Part shown: positions 41,401 through 54,083 of the stretch, one piece after another
How the letters are laid out: every line of letters begins with the position of its first letter
Position numbering within the stretch: position 1 is the stretch's first letter
From: Pristionchus mayeri
Lineage: Eukaryota > Nematoda > Chromadorea > Rhabditida > Neodiplogasteridae
Assembly (NCBI GenBank): GCA_036245805.1
Contig: BTRK01000005.1
Location: 35,383,469-35,447,468, forward strand
DNA: 64,000 nucleotides
Reading direction: 5' to 3'
Program-made: the position numbers and the translations under genes
The notes under the pieces: model-generated
What the model was told of the DNA's origin: nothing
Database searches by the model: none
The model's input: only the letters and a program-made list of their open reading frames with translations

Positions 41401-43428
41401 CTCTCCTTTCTCCACTCCCGCAACGAGAGAAACTGTCGTGGAAAGAGGCGATCGTAGAGTACGTTTGTGTTAGATTACGAACGAACACATGTTTGTGTGC
41501 CTGGGTGTACCACTTTAGAATGTTTCATTTTAGAACTCAGAATATTTGGAGTCAAGGAATAGTTTGGATCAAATTATTTTTACCTCTAGTTTTTTCAAGT
41601 GACCAGTTCAAAAGTGATACACCCTCATGTGTGCAAAATCATTTTTCCTGTATCTGACCACGAATATTTCGCATTTACTATCCAGCGCATAACTTAGGGT
41701 CAACTCAACAACTGACTAATTGCAAATCCCGAATAGTCTATCATAAACTTTTTCGCAATGCGATACTCATGATAAAACTTGCAGAACGTAATGGAGAAGG
41801 TTGCTGAGGCGGAATCTACTTGGGTATGTTTTATACAAATATTTTTGTTTTTTAAATATTTTTCTTGTAAAATGGTTTAAACGGATTCCGAAATATTTCT
41901 TATTTTTGAAGCCGATGTCGTCATCGACGAATAGAAGCCAGACGGGGAGATTCTCAGCTAGAGAAACAGCCGATAGAGAGGTACAGAGATTGCAGCTATT
42001 CAACAATTCTATTTCATACCATTCGAGGCACTATGTCGGATGAGAACGATTACGCCGTGCCTCTTTTGATATATCAAAGATGGCATGCCGAAATATGTCT
42101 CCTCCGACCTAATGCCTCGTCTCTGAATTATTTAATTAGACAGTTCATTGGCATCTTATTCTTTCTTATTATGTGATATCACTCAAATACAGTGATGAAA
42201 CAGCGCTTGATGATATTTCATACCTAATTTGTTCTTTATTGAATGGAATGCAACGCACTCAATTCAGCTCAAGATCGGACGCAGCACGGAAATGTCATCG
42301 TCGAGACAGGTAGCAAGACTTTAGCAAGAAAGATAATTATTGATTAGTTTATCTATCATAGCATTCAATATCATAGATATTATTAACTGTAAGAATTCTT
42401 TAAACACGAGTACAAATAAGCTCCAGTTAGATTACATTTCGAGTAAATTCTCAGAGGGCAGTTATTAATGTTCTGTGGTCCAGAGATGAAATTTCTGGCC
42501 GTATGAAGGAATTTGTATTATTGTATTCTCTCAGGTTCCCGTTACGATGTCTACTCAACGCACTCGACCGCCTCGCGCGGCTGCTTCTGACTCTGGAATG
42601 GGTGTACGGTATTCCCGGATAATTTTTCGCACATTTCAAATATCGGTGAACTTAGTTAAAAGAAAAAAAGAAAAATATATATTGATAGTTATGGTAATAG
42701 AGCAGAGGAATAAAATATGATTTACTTCTTGTGTTCAGAGTCAATCAACGTCATCGAAAGCAATGTCTGCCAATGACTTGCAAAACACTTGCAAGATTTG
42801 CTGTGAGACTGACATGGATACAGTAGTCATGGAGTGCTTCCATGTGTTCGCCTGCTACGAGTGCGCTGTGAAGATCAAGGTACGGATGGAGCTAGTTAGG
42901 ATGGGCACTATGACGTCATGCTGATATTTCAGAGGCGGCATGATGTCATAGTTCCCATCCGACCTAGTGCCGATACGGATTAGTGATGACAAATCGGCTG
43001 AATGCTCTTCTCGAATCGCATGCGCTCTAGCTCGGTCTGAACGATGCGAGAACACGCGAAATGAGATCGGAACTCATCCATTTGCCGCCCCTAGAATGGT
43101 TGAATGATCAGAAGTGTGAGTGCGATGGGAAATGAGAATGTCGAACTTATTTCACTACTTTAAGTAAGCAAAAAAACACATGAGCAATAATTTAGTCAAA
43201 AATGGGATAGCCTGAGACTAAGAGGCCGTAATTCCACCAGATCGTGCGATAATTTATCGATCGAATCGATCGTATCTCTATAAATTTCCAGTGGATGGTT
43301 CATGTCTGCTCAATTTTGTAGAAACTAGTAAGAAAATGAACAATGCCGTATATTTGCAGAACGAAACGGGAGTTTGCCCCATCTGTCGGAATCCTATCAA
43401 GAGCTTCCACCGTCTTTACAAGTGCTGA
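38498..43428 (+). CDS. Neuralized-repeat plus RING-finger E3 ubiquitin ligase
   Basis: Neuralized-type ligases ubiquitinate membrane proteins such as Notch ligands. Three first exons (38,498-38,590; 38,624-38,682; 38,858-38,919) encode a charged helix (DLEKLQMRRDERERREGQKE) with an in-frame ATG at 38,532. The Neuralized repeat spans 39,046-40,148: YFHSIHGTRKKWIKDEIVFS, then HSGLAGGALSFGVTTVKPSS, then TGFSVKALPEEFGVDECTVH, then RDLPLWALIEVYNTENRVEI. One of its introns uses a GC donor (39,931). A Ser/Arg-rich linker (40,866-42,603) follows. The C-terminal RING lies at 42,739-43,428: CKICCETDMDTVVMECFHVF, then CYEC, then CPICRNPIKSFHRLYKC and TGA, the usual Neuralized ending. Phases agree throughout, also with the MINDY gene upstream, so a fused product is possible. 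Confidence 0.83.
40500..40634. repeat. Terminal inverted repeat block or cryptic exon in linker intron
   Basis: Begins GGTCTGGCTC and ends GAGCCAGACTAGAG, so the ends pair. After the acceptor CTCTTCAG, an open stretch of 38 codons in the right phase (LARPLVAALSRLLGVNTISD...) ends at TGA. It could be a MITE or an alternative last exon of the Neuralized gene that would omit the RING. Confidence 0.35.
41043..41357. repeat. Near-perfect 315-bp hairpin with poly-G/poly-C ends
   Basis: From TATAAGG and a run of G, through GTGGTTACGACTATTGTCAA, to a centre near 41,200 (AACGTT), then back as the exact complement ending in a C run and CCTTATA. The arms are about 150 bp with almost no mismatches. It lies in a linker intron of the Neuralized-RING gene. 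The large loop-free palindrome suggests a very young fold-back element. Confidence 0.9.
42027..42120. repeat. Small inverted repeat (GATATATCAA-type)
   Basis: CGAGGCACTATGTCGGATGAG pairs imperfectly with CTCCTCCGACCTAATGCCTCG. The inner TTTTGATATATCAAAGATG resembles segments near 36,680 and 37,925, and 42,895-42,970 has a similar palindrome, suggesting a small MITE group. Confidence 0.5.
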
Positions 43429-44233
43429 GTGTGGTCAGCCAGCAGCATTTTCTTTCCCTGTTACAAACATACTCATTGATTCGTTTTTCTGTTTCAGGAT
43501 ATTATTATTTCCGAAGTGTATTTAGCACATGTATTACGAGTGGATGAACCAAAAACAGCTAAAAATTTTCAAAACTACTAAGGTAGTATGTATCTTAGTA
43601 TAGATTCAGGATTACAAAAGAGCCAGGTCGTTTGTAAGTTGCCGTCTTTTAGGTGTTGTACGGGTTACGCGACTACGAGACAAAAGACATCGCTCTTTCG
43701 TATTCTTGGATTTATACAAGATACACACTTCCCTAGTTTGGTCGAATGTGAGAAAATTCGAATAAGCTTTTCCTGATTTTCTCCTCTCACTCGTAATACA
43801 TGTGTTGATTAGAAGAGTAGTTTAAACTACATTAAAATGTTTAGATGATGAGCCCTAATTATGTTTAATTAATCTCTCATAATTGTTTGTATGAGAAGAA
43901 CTTCTTTGCAGTAATAAAATTGTTTTCTCAAATCAAGATGTTGAATTATTCTCGGGTTAAATTAGTTATTATTTCGCATCAATTATATTCAGTGAGGAAT
44001 CCTCACTGAGGATGCATTCGTTTTCTAGATTTCTGACTGTTGTTGTAAGATTCTGGGATTCAAAGGAATAGAGGAAGACGAGGAATACGAGGGAATGCCA
44101 GAATAATTTCTCTGTGCGATTAGTCAAGTGGATTTATCACGTTATCTGATGAAAGAAATATGGAAATAGTTATTCAGAAAAGAAGTTCAATTCGAGGGAT
44201 TGCTTCTGCTACAGAATTGAAGACAACGCCACT
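43429..44233. other. Convergent intergenic region
   Basis: Lies between the Neuralized-RING stop and the helicase A stop on the opposite strand. It contains a small palindrome TCAGTGAGGA-ATCCTCACTGA near 43,990. No gene. Confidence 0.45.
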
Positions 44234-47200
44234 CTAAAATCCACCAGCATCTGCATTTCCCCATCCATTGTTTGAAGTGCCGTCTCCATATATTTCTGAC
44301 TTCGGAATGCCACTGCTCACTCTGAGCCATTCAGGCACCACTTGTTTGGCCTATAATAATGAAATGTTTGTTACGCCAACTTTAAAAAGGCACCTGAATC
44401 AGATGGAGGACCAGTGGACGAATAATTGCTGCATCCCTCGAAGAATTGATAAATGAAGTAGAGCGTCCTTCTTTTCCGACGCGTCCAGTGCGACCAATTC
44501 GGTGAACTGGCAAAAGAAGTATAAATATAGAGCGGTTAGTACGACTCGGAACATAGATTTCACTACTAGAACTACTAACTGTATTCGGTAATTTTCCTGG
44601 GCATCGTATATTTGATGACGTGATCAACTCCCGTAATATCGAGTCCTCTTCCGGCAATTCCTCCCGTTGCAATGAGATTGGGTGTTCTCCCACTACGGAA
44701 CTCGCTGAGTGCCGATTCGCGCTCATCCTGAAAATATCGATTTGAAATTGTTTTTTTTAATATTTTCACAAACTAAATACAAAAAATATCATTTCAGCAT
44801 GGGGTCTCCTGAGAGATTGCATTAAAAATTTCAACAGACGAATTGGTCTACGGGGTTTCAAGATATCCGTACAATTAAAAATGTGGGAAATCAAATTCAG
44901 ACAGTGTTTCACTATTCATTGAACAAGAATTTAACATAAAACAACTTTTCTATACTTTTGTATTTACTTTTTCAAATTTTCTATCACGCGAGAAGAGCTG
45001 CGTTAAAAAATTGTAGCTAACCTGTCCGCAGGCTCCGTGCAATAAGACTGCAGAAATGCCCCTTTCAGAGAGAAATACATTGAGACAGCCAGCCATATCT
45101 TTGGTGGAAACGAAAACGAGAGTTTTGCTTTTCGAAGTTTTCGCTGCAATGAGTTTATAAAACTTTTTATGGTGCAATAACGTTACAATCTTCACTCTGC
45201 TTGTATTTCATCTTCTCGAATTCAAGGATCTTCAAGACCTTATTAGCCTTTGTCTCAATATTCCCCTGCTGAAAAAATCGAGATTAGATAAATCCACAAA
45301 AATAATTGTTTTTGTATTAAAGTCTCCTTTGTTCTTACGCGTTTAGTATTATATAGGGTGTTCGAACCGTCTTAACGAAGTTCTGAGTGATGCTTCTGTT
45401 TGGCGCTCCAATGGCGTTGACAGCAATGATGAGAAAATGATCCTTCATCAATCCCTTCACCAGATCTTGCGCCCACGACCCCAGACGAGACTGACTGAAA
45501 AATCCAGAATATTTAGAACTTAAAAAAAACCTGACCTGAACAAGATTGTCTGCCTCACTCTCGTCGAAGAATTCGCCATGATCCATTTAACGTCTTCATA
45601 GAGATCCGTATCATGCAGAAACCGATCAGCCTCGTCGAGAATTACATACTGAGTCTGTGTCAGATCGACAATTCTTTTCTCGAGGAAATGTTTGATGCGC
45701 CCGGCTGTGCCAACAATGATGGTTGCACCCTACAAAAACAGCATGAGCTATTGAAAGTAATTGATCTATTTACCCCTAATACACGCTCCTTCTGAGTTGA
45801 CATAAGTTCTACCGTAGAGCATTTCGCATTTGATCGAACTTCCCGAAGAGAACTTGACGGCTTCCTTGTGGATTTGCATTGCCAATTCACGGGTCGGAGC
45901 CAAGATTAAAGCTCGTGGGAAGCAGATTCCCTCAGAGACGGTTGAAAGATCACAGTCCTAACAGAAAAATAAACTAAGAAATATTGTGAAATAAGAACAT
46001 ACCTGCATTAGATTGTTAATGACAGGAATGAGAAATGCTGCAGTTTTTCCTGATCCAGTTTGGGAGCATGCCATCAAGTCTTTCCCCTTCTGGATACTCT
46101 TCATGGCATATTTCTGGATTGCACTAGGTTTAGTGTATCCTGCCTTTGTGATATTTGCAGAGAGTATCTCGGAAATCCCAAGTTCATTGAAGCTCCTGAA
46201 CATATATGCTTAATTGCTCAACTATATGTGTATATTTATATTCTAAATTAACGAAGTATCTGTGATATACATAAATACATATACCACAATTTATTGATTA
46301 ATTTATCATTAATTAGTCACTTACTCGACTTTGCCAATGTTCCGTAGAATTTTGCCAGAACTGTGAGACAATTCCACTTTCTTTTCGTAAAACATGTCAA
46401 AGAAGGTTCCCTTTTCAGTGTAAGTCATAATATGCTTATTGCCCGGATTAGTCTCCTTGTCACAGGCCGTTTCGATATGATCATCCTGCAATGAGCAAAT
46501 TATCAAGAAGTTTCCTATACCAAACCTTTCCACAGTTGAGACATCTTCTCTCTCTACGTACAGTACTTATCTCCTTTATTGGCTCCGTGCATTCACTACT
46601 ACGGTGTCCAATATCAATCGACGAAGGTCCTCCAAAGCCTTTCGAATTGTCATTGGGGTTGTTTTCTCTTATCCCACAATATTGACCATTAATATACCAA
46701 TTTTTTCGGCGGCGAAGACGTGAGCATAACTCCTGGTGGTAAGACTCGGTGAGTCGGTGGAGTCCAGTTGCCTTGCTGCGGCTGTGGAAGAGGACGAGCG
46801 GAGAAGGGCTTGAAAGAGACACTCGCGCTGCAGAGAGAGAGAGAGACGTTTTCAATTCCGTAGTTTTGTAGTCACTTTTCTGACTTTTCTATTTGGCACA
46901 TTCGAGACACAGAGATTGATAATTTTCGTAAACATTTTGTTAAATACAAACCAGCTTCTTCTTGTTTCGGATTCCGCATCAACATGCTTACGTGACTGAA
47001 ATATATTAATTCGCTACGATTTCATAATGTCGAATACACATCGAATATGAAGAAGAAGCAAAGCTTGATACGATTTCATTAATGCAGCAAATTTAAGTTC
47101 AGCACTAGAGATCCGTGAGGCGCTATTCAATTCATTAATTCGGTCTTTTTTGTATAAAATAACCTGAGGTTTCGCTTGAGAGGCCTGAACTGTCTTGCCA

Positions 47201-49319
47201 TCGAACAGGTTACACATGGCTGCAATCACGTTTTTTTTACTAAATAAAAATTTTCATTTTTTCTTATGTTTGGAATGAGTGTTTGGTAACATAGGAATGG
47301 GTAACATCTATTTATTGTGTGTTTGAGCACCAGTTTTCGGCTCGATACACTCGGTACTACGGTGGTTCTCCTTGCATAGAATCATACTTTCCAACTCTCG
47401 ATGTTTCGGGCATTCGCTGCTACTGTGATCATTCTTTCCACAGTCGAAAGAGCCTGAAAATGTGAACTTTAAAGTTCCGAATGTTCTGCCACATGTTGTA
47501 TCTGGAATTTTCTATTTATATTTCAAGAGAGATCAGGGGAATTTCGGGCGTCATTGTCATTTTATCTCTCTGATTTTTCATTGGAGGACTAAACTCAAAG
47601 TGGACACATCGATAGAAAAAAAAGTGTATGGGACCCCTCCAAAGATCATAGCGCGAGCTAGGAGGTAGAGGTCTATCGGTAGCTATCGCTCAGTGGTAGA
47701 GCAGCTGTCACGTGATCGGAAGGTTGCGGGCTCGGTTCCCATCTTTTGACAAATCTTCCAGCGATTTGAATTCGCGCACTTCCCTGAGCCATCAAGCGTC
47801 CATGGCACTCAGCCAACTAATCATAACTCTGGTGAGAGAAGAGATATTAATGTAATTTTTTGGAGCGTTTAATCGTTAAGAGGAGCTAGGCCATGGATAT
47901 GATAGGGTCCAAAGTCGAACTTTGGGTTTAGTTCTCCTTTAATGTAAACAAACACTTGCAAGTCGCCGACTAGTCATAATTCTTTCTGATACGTAGTAGC
48001 AAAATTTCTCGTAAGGAACGACATCGACAATTGATTCATCAAAATTATTTAAAAGAACATGAAAGAATTTTCTCAGGGCTCACTTACCGGTTGAAAGCGG
48101 GGCTGCATCATTGATGTTACTAGGAGTGTCTTGTGGGTCTGCAGGTTGTATCCCGGCGGATGTACGGGAAGAAGAAGGAGGGTTCACTGAATATGGAAAA
48201 AACTCAATTGTCGATACATCATCGCGAATGTATAATAAAGAGAAAAAAACAAACATATTTTTCACGAGAAAAACTCTCGACACAGAATAAAATGTTTTCG
48301 ATGCGCAAGCTTGCTGCAATTTTGAGAATGTAATAACAATGAAGAAAACTGAGATCTGCCTAGAAAGGGGGTAAGAGAGAGACTTCCTAGAATTGAGCGG
48401 GTGGCTGTTTTGATCCTTGAACTTACTTACCGAGAGAAGGCGGGAATTCACTAATGACATTGCTGGGAGTGTCGAGTGCGGCCTGTGGCGGAGTCTCGAC
48501 GGGAGTACGGTAGGAAGGAGAAGAAGAGCTCACTGAGTGCACAATACTTTTAATTATCAATACGAGATCGCTATCAATAATGCATGAACTCTACATCCTA
48601 AGCAATAATTAGAAACATTAATTTACATTTTCCTAATATAGTTAAATGCCTGCCGTATGCAATTAAAATGGAGATAATTACTTCTGAAATGTAAAAAAAG
48701 GAATCAGACTCACTAACCGATAAAAGGACTGACTCCACTATTCGCACCTTCGATGGTAGCTGGCGCAAGATTTGATATCTCCTTCAGTCTCTCCGTGCAA
48801 TCGTCGTGGTGATTCTCCTGTCCACAATTGAAGCACAATATCACCGTCGGCTTCCTCCTACAGCGACCCTCACATCCACAAGTGGGGCAACCTAAAAATA
48901 TTTAAATAACAGAAGTTTCAGCTAAACTAAAATGTTTAAAACAAAAATAATAGTATGCCTTTCAGTCGCTCATCGCCACTCTTCTGTTCATCATCACTTC
49001 TAACAAATCCTAAAAATATAGAAATAATCTTACTACAATAATTGAATCAATATCGAGGTTAAAAGGTTAAGAGAACCATAACCACATCATCTAATAATAA
49101 TTAAAACAAATAAGTTATTATACTCACCATCTCGGCTTCCTTCACTTGAACTGAAGTATCCATTTCCAGATGATATTCCGCCGAATTCCTCATTTCCAGT
49201 AAACATTCCTCTGAATCCGCTGACTCCACTCGATGAAATTCCTCCAGAGTTTACACTACAATTTGATCTAGATTGGAAACACTTTAATCATCTATTCAAT
49301 GGAATTCTGCTCACCTCAT
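44234..49319 (-). pseudogene. GLH/Vasa-like DEAD-box RNA helicase, copy A (frameshifted)
   Basis: Start ATG at 49,319, then a Gly/Ser/Phe-rich N-terminus (VSGFRGMFTGNEEFGGISSG), a Cys cluster GCPTCGCEGRC with a good CCHC knuckle CFNCGQENHHDDC (about 48,800), Pro/Ser linkers and knuckle relics near 47,400 (SFDCGKNDHSSSEC) and 46,590. The helicase core shows [13 protein letters not shown] (Q motif), [13 protein letters not shown] (I), [10 protein letters not shown] (Ia), ILDEADRFL (II), TLVFVSTKDMAG (IV), [13 protein letters not shown] (V) and [10 protein letters not shown] (VI), ending NNGWGNADAGGF and TAG at 44,236-44,234. Relative to copy B it lacks 2 nt near 45,795, breaking the frame between Ia and Ib. 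One knuckle has lost its first two Cys. GLH proteins act in germ granules; this copy is probably not fully functional. Confidence 0.75.
47660..47752 (+). other. tRNA-like sequence (tRNA pseudogene or SINE head)
   Basis: CTATCGCTCAGTGGTAGAGC (47,683-47,702) is an A-box/D-arm and GGGCTCGGTTCCC (47,728-47,740) a B-box/T-arm, 25 bp apart as in tRNA genes. The anticodon stem does not pair well and the acceptor ends do not match. It lies in an upstream intron of helicase A. Confidence 0.55.
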
Positions 49320-50242
49320 GCTAATTTGTAAAGCTGAGAGATTGAAACAACCCTTGAAAATGTAGTATTTTTAGATACATTTCGAAAACATTACAAAGGA
49401 AAAAGAGGAGAATATAAATTATGAACACCATTAGGTTTGGTTGAAATGCGCTAAAAACTCGATTGCACACAGCGCTTCAGGTTTTCATTGGATTTGGAAT
49501 CAAATGGATCAGATATTTATTGGCTAAAAATGTGGCAACGAGGGAAGCAGAAGGGAGAGGGGAGAACTAGCTAATTGTGGACACGGCGTTTTACAGGGAG
49601 TGAGCGAGAGATGAGAGAGCGCAGAGAGAGAGAGAGCAAATCTATAGCGAATTTAGATTGGTCTCGAAGCTAATGTTTTTTATGGAAATTTGCCATAGAA
49701 TGAATCAAACGAAGTAGAAAATATTAACAATTCATAGGCGCTTGGTTCGATTGTCTATACAATGATTTTATGATTTCATGAGCTTGCAAACATCTTAAGC
49801 TCATAGCAAACAATTCAGATATTTCCGGGGGTGATAATACCCACTGTCATATTGTATCAATAACTGTACATGTATCTCAACTTTATCGGAAACTAAAGAA
49901 AGGGTAAAACGTACCAGAAAATACGAGAATATATACAAAAGCATAAAACATTATGTAAGTAAAGCATGTGATAATTGAAAGTTATGGAGGTGCCTTCTAA
50001 TGGAAATTATAAATGATCCTTCTCAAATTGACGAATACACAACGACACGTCTACGGAAAACAAAGGGAACATGTTGAATATATACAAAAACGGAAAGTAT
50101 TCTGAACATGAATATTTAAATCGATCCTTCTAAGTTTTGAGAAAATTGAAAATAAGACGATCGCGTCATAAAAACAATATTGACTAGGTACAAAAATGGA
50201 ATGTCTTCTGATTATTAATTTCTAACAAATAGTAATTCTTGT
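49320..50242. other. Spacer between helicase copies A and B
   Basis: Likely promoter side of copy A (minus strand). It holds a GAGA-rich stretch near 49,600-49,640 (GAGCGAGAGATGAGAGAGCG) and otherwise AT-rich sequence. No exon was recognised. Confidence 0.4.
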
Positions 50243-53200
50243 CTACCAGATGGTCAGATCATACTCTGCAACTCCCCAATCGAAGCTGCCTTCAGAATCC
50301 GAAGAAATAAAAGAGTAGCCATGCAACCACTCGGGAACATATTGCTCAGCCTGAAGCAAAACTTTCATTTTCAGAAGTTGATCTAGGATACCTTAATCAA
50401 GTGCAGGACAAGTGGACGAATGATACCACCATCCTTCATAAAATCGACGAATGAAGTCGAGCGTCCAGCGTTTCCAACGCGTCCCGTGCGGCCAATACGA
50501 TGAACTGAGAACAGTCAATGATTAGGTGTCAAATAAGCGAAAACAATATAATTATGATCAATAAAATGACCTTTTCATTCTTCGCTCGATAACTGCTAGT
50601 ACACTATAAAAATCCATAATTCTCACCATATTCGTGGATCTCCTTGGGCATCTCATAATTGATGACGTGGTCAACTCCAGTAATATCGAGTCCTCTTCCG
50701 GCAATTCCTCCCGTTGCAATGAGAATGGACGTTCTGCCGTAACGGAAGTCGCTGAGTGCAGATTCACGCTCAGCCTAAGTAATAAAATATGTTTACATAT
50801 ATATTTTACCAAGTAATCAACAAATAGCATATGGATATTTAATCAACTCGTTCTATACGAATCATTATTGCGTGGTTTTGTCCCGTTATAAAATCGTGAT
50901 CTTAATCGTTCATGTTCTATTCTCATTTTCTACCATTTTATCAGCACGAAAATCACACTCATATATAGCTCACCTGCGTGATATGCGAGTGGAATGAGAC
51001 AGCCTCAATTCCATTCTCTGGGAGGAATTTTTCCAGCTCATCAGCTGTTTTGCTCTCAAGAACCAAAAGAATTCGCTCCTTTTCCTTCTCATTGGCTGCA
51101 ATAATGATTATGAATAGTTGTCCCGACCAGAATAAACTTACAATCTTTGTAATTATTAGTAGTGCCGAGTATACTCAGCAGATCGATCTTCTTGTCATCA
51201 TATCCTACATCGATGAATTCTTCAGTGATGCTTCTGCTCGGTGCTCCGATGCCATCGACAGCGATAATGAGAAAATCTTCTTTCATCATCTCCTTCACCA
51301 GATCTTGAGCCCACGATCCCAAACGAGATTCACTGAAACGGAAGATGTGCTATAGTAGGTCTGATGTAGTGTAAGAATAGCACATATCTGATATTTGCAG
51401 ATTATAGAAGAGCATCTAATGTGGAGTTATTTTATTAAAAGTGCATCCCAAATTGAAATCCCGAATTTCACATTTTGGAATTTAAAACCATATAAAATAA
51501 AATAAAAACTAACAAAACAGTTCACAAAAGTTGATTACCTGAACAAGATGGTCTGCCTCACTTTCCTCGAAGCGATTCTTCCCTTGCGGATAATCAGCAG
51601 AATGTCTTCGTAGAATTCGACATCTATCAGGCAATCTGCCTCATCGAGAACGAGGAACTCAGCCTTCGCGAGGTTAATGATTCTGCTCTCGATGAAGTGT
51701 TTCACACGTCCGACAGTTCCAACAATGATGGTCGCTCCCTGTAATAATAAGAGATAAATACTTTACCGGAACTACGTATTTACCTCCAAGACACGCTCCT
51801 TCTGATATTTGCAGTCAGTTCCACCATAGATAGCTTCACATTTGATCCAACTTCCCGAAGAGAACTTGACAGCTTCCTTGTGCATTTGCAATGTCAATTC
51901 GCGAGTTGGAGCCAAAATCAGACAACGAGGATAGCAGATTCCATTAGAGACGGTCGAGCGATTATTCTCCTTAAAGGTGAACGTGAAGGGATATCAAGTA
52001 TTCGAGAATGAATTAACGGGAAAAAAGTAATCCCAATTTGACAACACTCTTCTTTTTAACAAAAAATATTATCATATGAACACATTTTGAGAAATCTGGA
52101 TAAGCGAACCCACCTGCATGAGCTTGTTGATGACAGGAATTATGAATGCTGCAGTTTTTCCTGATCCAGTTTGGGAGCATGCCATCAAGTCTTTTCCCTT
52201 CTGGATACTCATCATGGTATATTTCTGGATTGCACTAGGCTTAATGTATCCTGCCCTTGCGATATTTGCAGAGAGAATATCGGAAAGTCCCAGCTCCTCG
52301 AAACTCCTGTAGATAAACGCGTAGGTATGTGCATAACACGCCTCTCACGAGAGATTTAGGACAAATCGGCGATATCGTGGTACAATCTGAAAAATCAAAT
52401 TTGGGTTTTTAAGTGATCTTGGGGTAATCCATGCTTCTGTATCAGATTCCGAGCAAAGCGACTTTCCATATTGATCAGCGGCTGCAGCAGGTTGCTGCAA
52501 AAATTTCAGACTCTCACTTTGGAGCATCTGATAATAGGTTCAAAATAATTCATTTGAGCTTAAATTTGGCCAGTAGACATCAATTATGTAATTCGATGAA
52601 TCGCCTGATTGATTTTTTGGTTGATCAAAAGTTGAGCTCCGAGCGGTTTTCGCTCCATAACTTTAACAGTTCGGAGTGGACACAAACCAAACTTTTGCAT
52701 CTTTTAGAGAATTAAATTCTGCGTCGACATGATTTTTTGCAGATTTTTCATTATCGGTATAAATGGGTTTATAAGCGAAAAACAGTGAAAAGCGCGCGTT
52801 TACCTCGTTTGCACTGCGTGCAATGGAGGTAAGCTGTTTCACGTCGAATCGCGTCGGCCACGGTTCGACTCCCGGTCGGTGCAAATCTTTTTGCCTAAGT
52901 TTCAACATCATTTCCATCACATTTATTATTCATCTGAGCCTTCTCGTCGATTACATGCTTGTGCAGCACGGACTGAGCTCGTGGTTTCGTAGTTTGATGA
53001 GCGAATGGTTAAAACTGAGTCATTAGAAGGAATATTGCAGCATATGAAAACTGCTAAATGATGGTAAAAATTAGGCTATAGAGATTTGCACCGACCGGGA
53101 GTCGAACCCTGGTCGACGCGATTCGACGTGAAACAGCTTACCTCCATTGCACGCAGTGCAAACGAGGTAAACGCGCGCTTTTCACTGTTTTTCGCTTATA

Positions 53201-54083
53201 AACCCATTTATACCGATAATTAAAAATCTGCAAAAAATCATGTCGATGCAGAATTTAATTCTCTAAAAGATGCAAAAGTTTGGTTTGTGTCCACTCCGAA
53301 CTGTTAAAGTTATGGAGCGAAAACTGTTCAGAGGTCAACTTTTGATCGACCAAAAAAAATCAATCAGGCGATTCATCGAAAAACATAATTGATGGTCAAA
53401 TTTCAGCTCAAATGAATTATTTTGAACCTATCATCTGATGCTCCAAAGTGAGAGTCTGAAATTCTTGCAGCAACCTGCTGCAGCCGCTAATCAATATGGA
53501 AAGTCGCTTTGCCCGGAATCGGATTCAGAAGCATGGATTACCCCAAGATCATTTAACCCAAATTCGATTTTTCAGATTGTACCACGGTTGTCCTCATTCT
53601 CTCGTGAGAGGCGTGATAATAGCTCAATATATACTAATATATAAAATAAAAATTACTTACTCTACTTTGAAAACATCCAAATTCGTAATATCCTTGCCAG
53701 AACTGTGAGACAACTCCACTTTCTCATCGTAAAATTTGTCGAAGAATGTTCCCGATTCAATATGAGTAGAAACAGGCTTATTGTCCAGTACAATTTCGTT
53801 CTCACAGAAATTCTCATTGTGATACTTCTGCAACAACAAATTAATAAGAAGTGAAGGCTACCACACCTCTCCACATTTGAGACATCTTCTCTCTATAGGT
53901 GCATTATGTCTCCCCCTCCTCGGTTCCGGACATTCGTAACTACGGTGGCCTTCCCGTCCACAGTTGAAGCAGGCGCCTCTTCTTCTTTCTCTCTTCTTCT
54001 TCTTCGAGTTGCAATCGACTGGCTTCTTCTTTTCACTCGTAGAGGGCAAGCGACTAATTTCACAGTGAAGAGACTCTCCCTCA
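50243..54083 (-). CDS. GLH/Vasa-like DEAD-box RNA helicase, copy B (5' end not found)
   Basis: The first exon seen (54,083 down) holds a Lys/Arg-rich segment, then the CCHC knuckle [15 protein letters not shown] second knuckle is split over an intron (CLKCGE + KYHNENFC). Then come [19 protein letters not shown], the Q motif, [13 protein letters not shown] (I), [10 protein letters not shown] (Ia), GTVGRVKHF (Ib), VLDEADCLI (II), [13 protein letters not shown] (V), [13 protein letters not shown] (VI), and an acidic-Trp end ([20 protein letters not shown]) before TAG at 50,245-50,243. Motif III, normally SAT, reads SES. All exons are open and in phase, so the core is the best candidate for a working enzyme, but no start codon or Gly-rich N-terminus was found upstream of the knuckles. 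Expected role: ATP-dependent RNA remodelling in germ granules. Confidence 0.78.
52811..52882 (+). other. 72-nt tRNA-like unit, left arm
   Basis: The ends GCACTG...CGGTGC pair as an acceptor stem. The B-box is GGTTCGACTCC, with a CTTTTT stop just downstream. The D-arm is poor and the T-stem is imperfect, so it is probably a tRNA pseudogene or a tRNA-derived part of the element. Confidence 0.45.
53088..53159 (-). other. 72-nt tRNA-like unit, right arm
   Basis: Inverted copy of the unit at 52,811, with a better T-arm (GGGTTCGACTCCC). Same acceptor pairing. Confidence 0.45.

Larger units (their letters stand above)
52337..53615. repeat. 1.28 kb long inverted repeat inside helicase B intron
   Basis: The left arm (52,337-52,888) and right arm (53,082-53,615) are reverse complements with few differences. 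For example, CACGCCTCTCACGAGAGA at the left end returns at the right end, and GCAGCGGCTG-type blocks and the long central parts match too. The spacer is about 190 bp. Each arm contains, near the spacer, a 72-nt tRNA-like unit pointing inward. It fills the intron between the exons ending FKVE and starting SFEELG. A transcript of helicase B would fold here into a double-stranded stem of about 530 bp. Confidence 0.9.

Noticed and set aside
47462..47668. 68-codon plus-strand frame near helicase A
   Set aside because: Lies in an intron of the minus-strand gene with no similarity or splice support.
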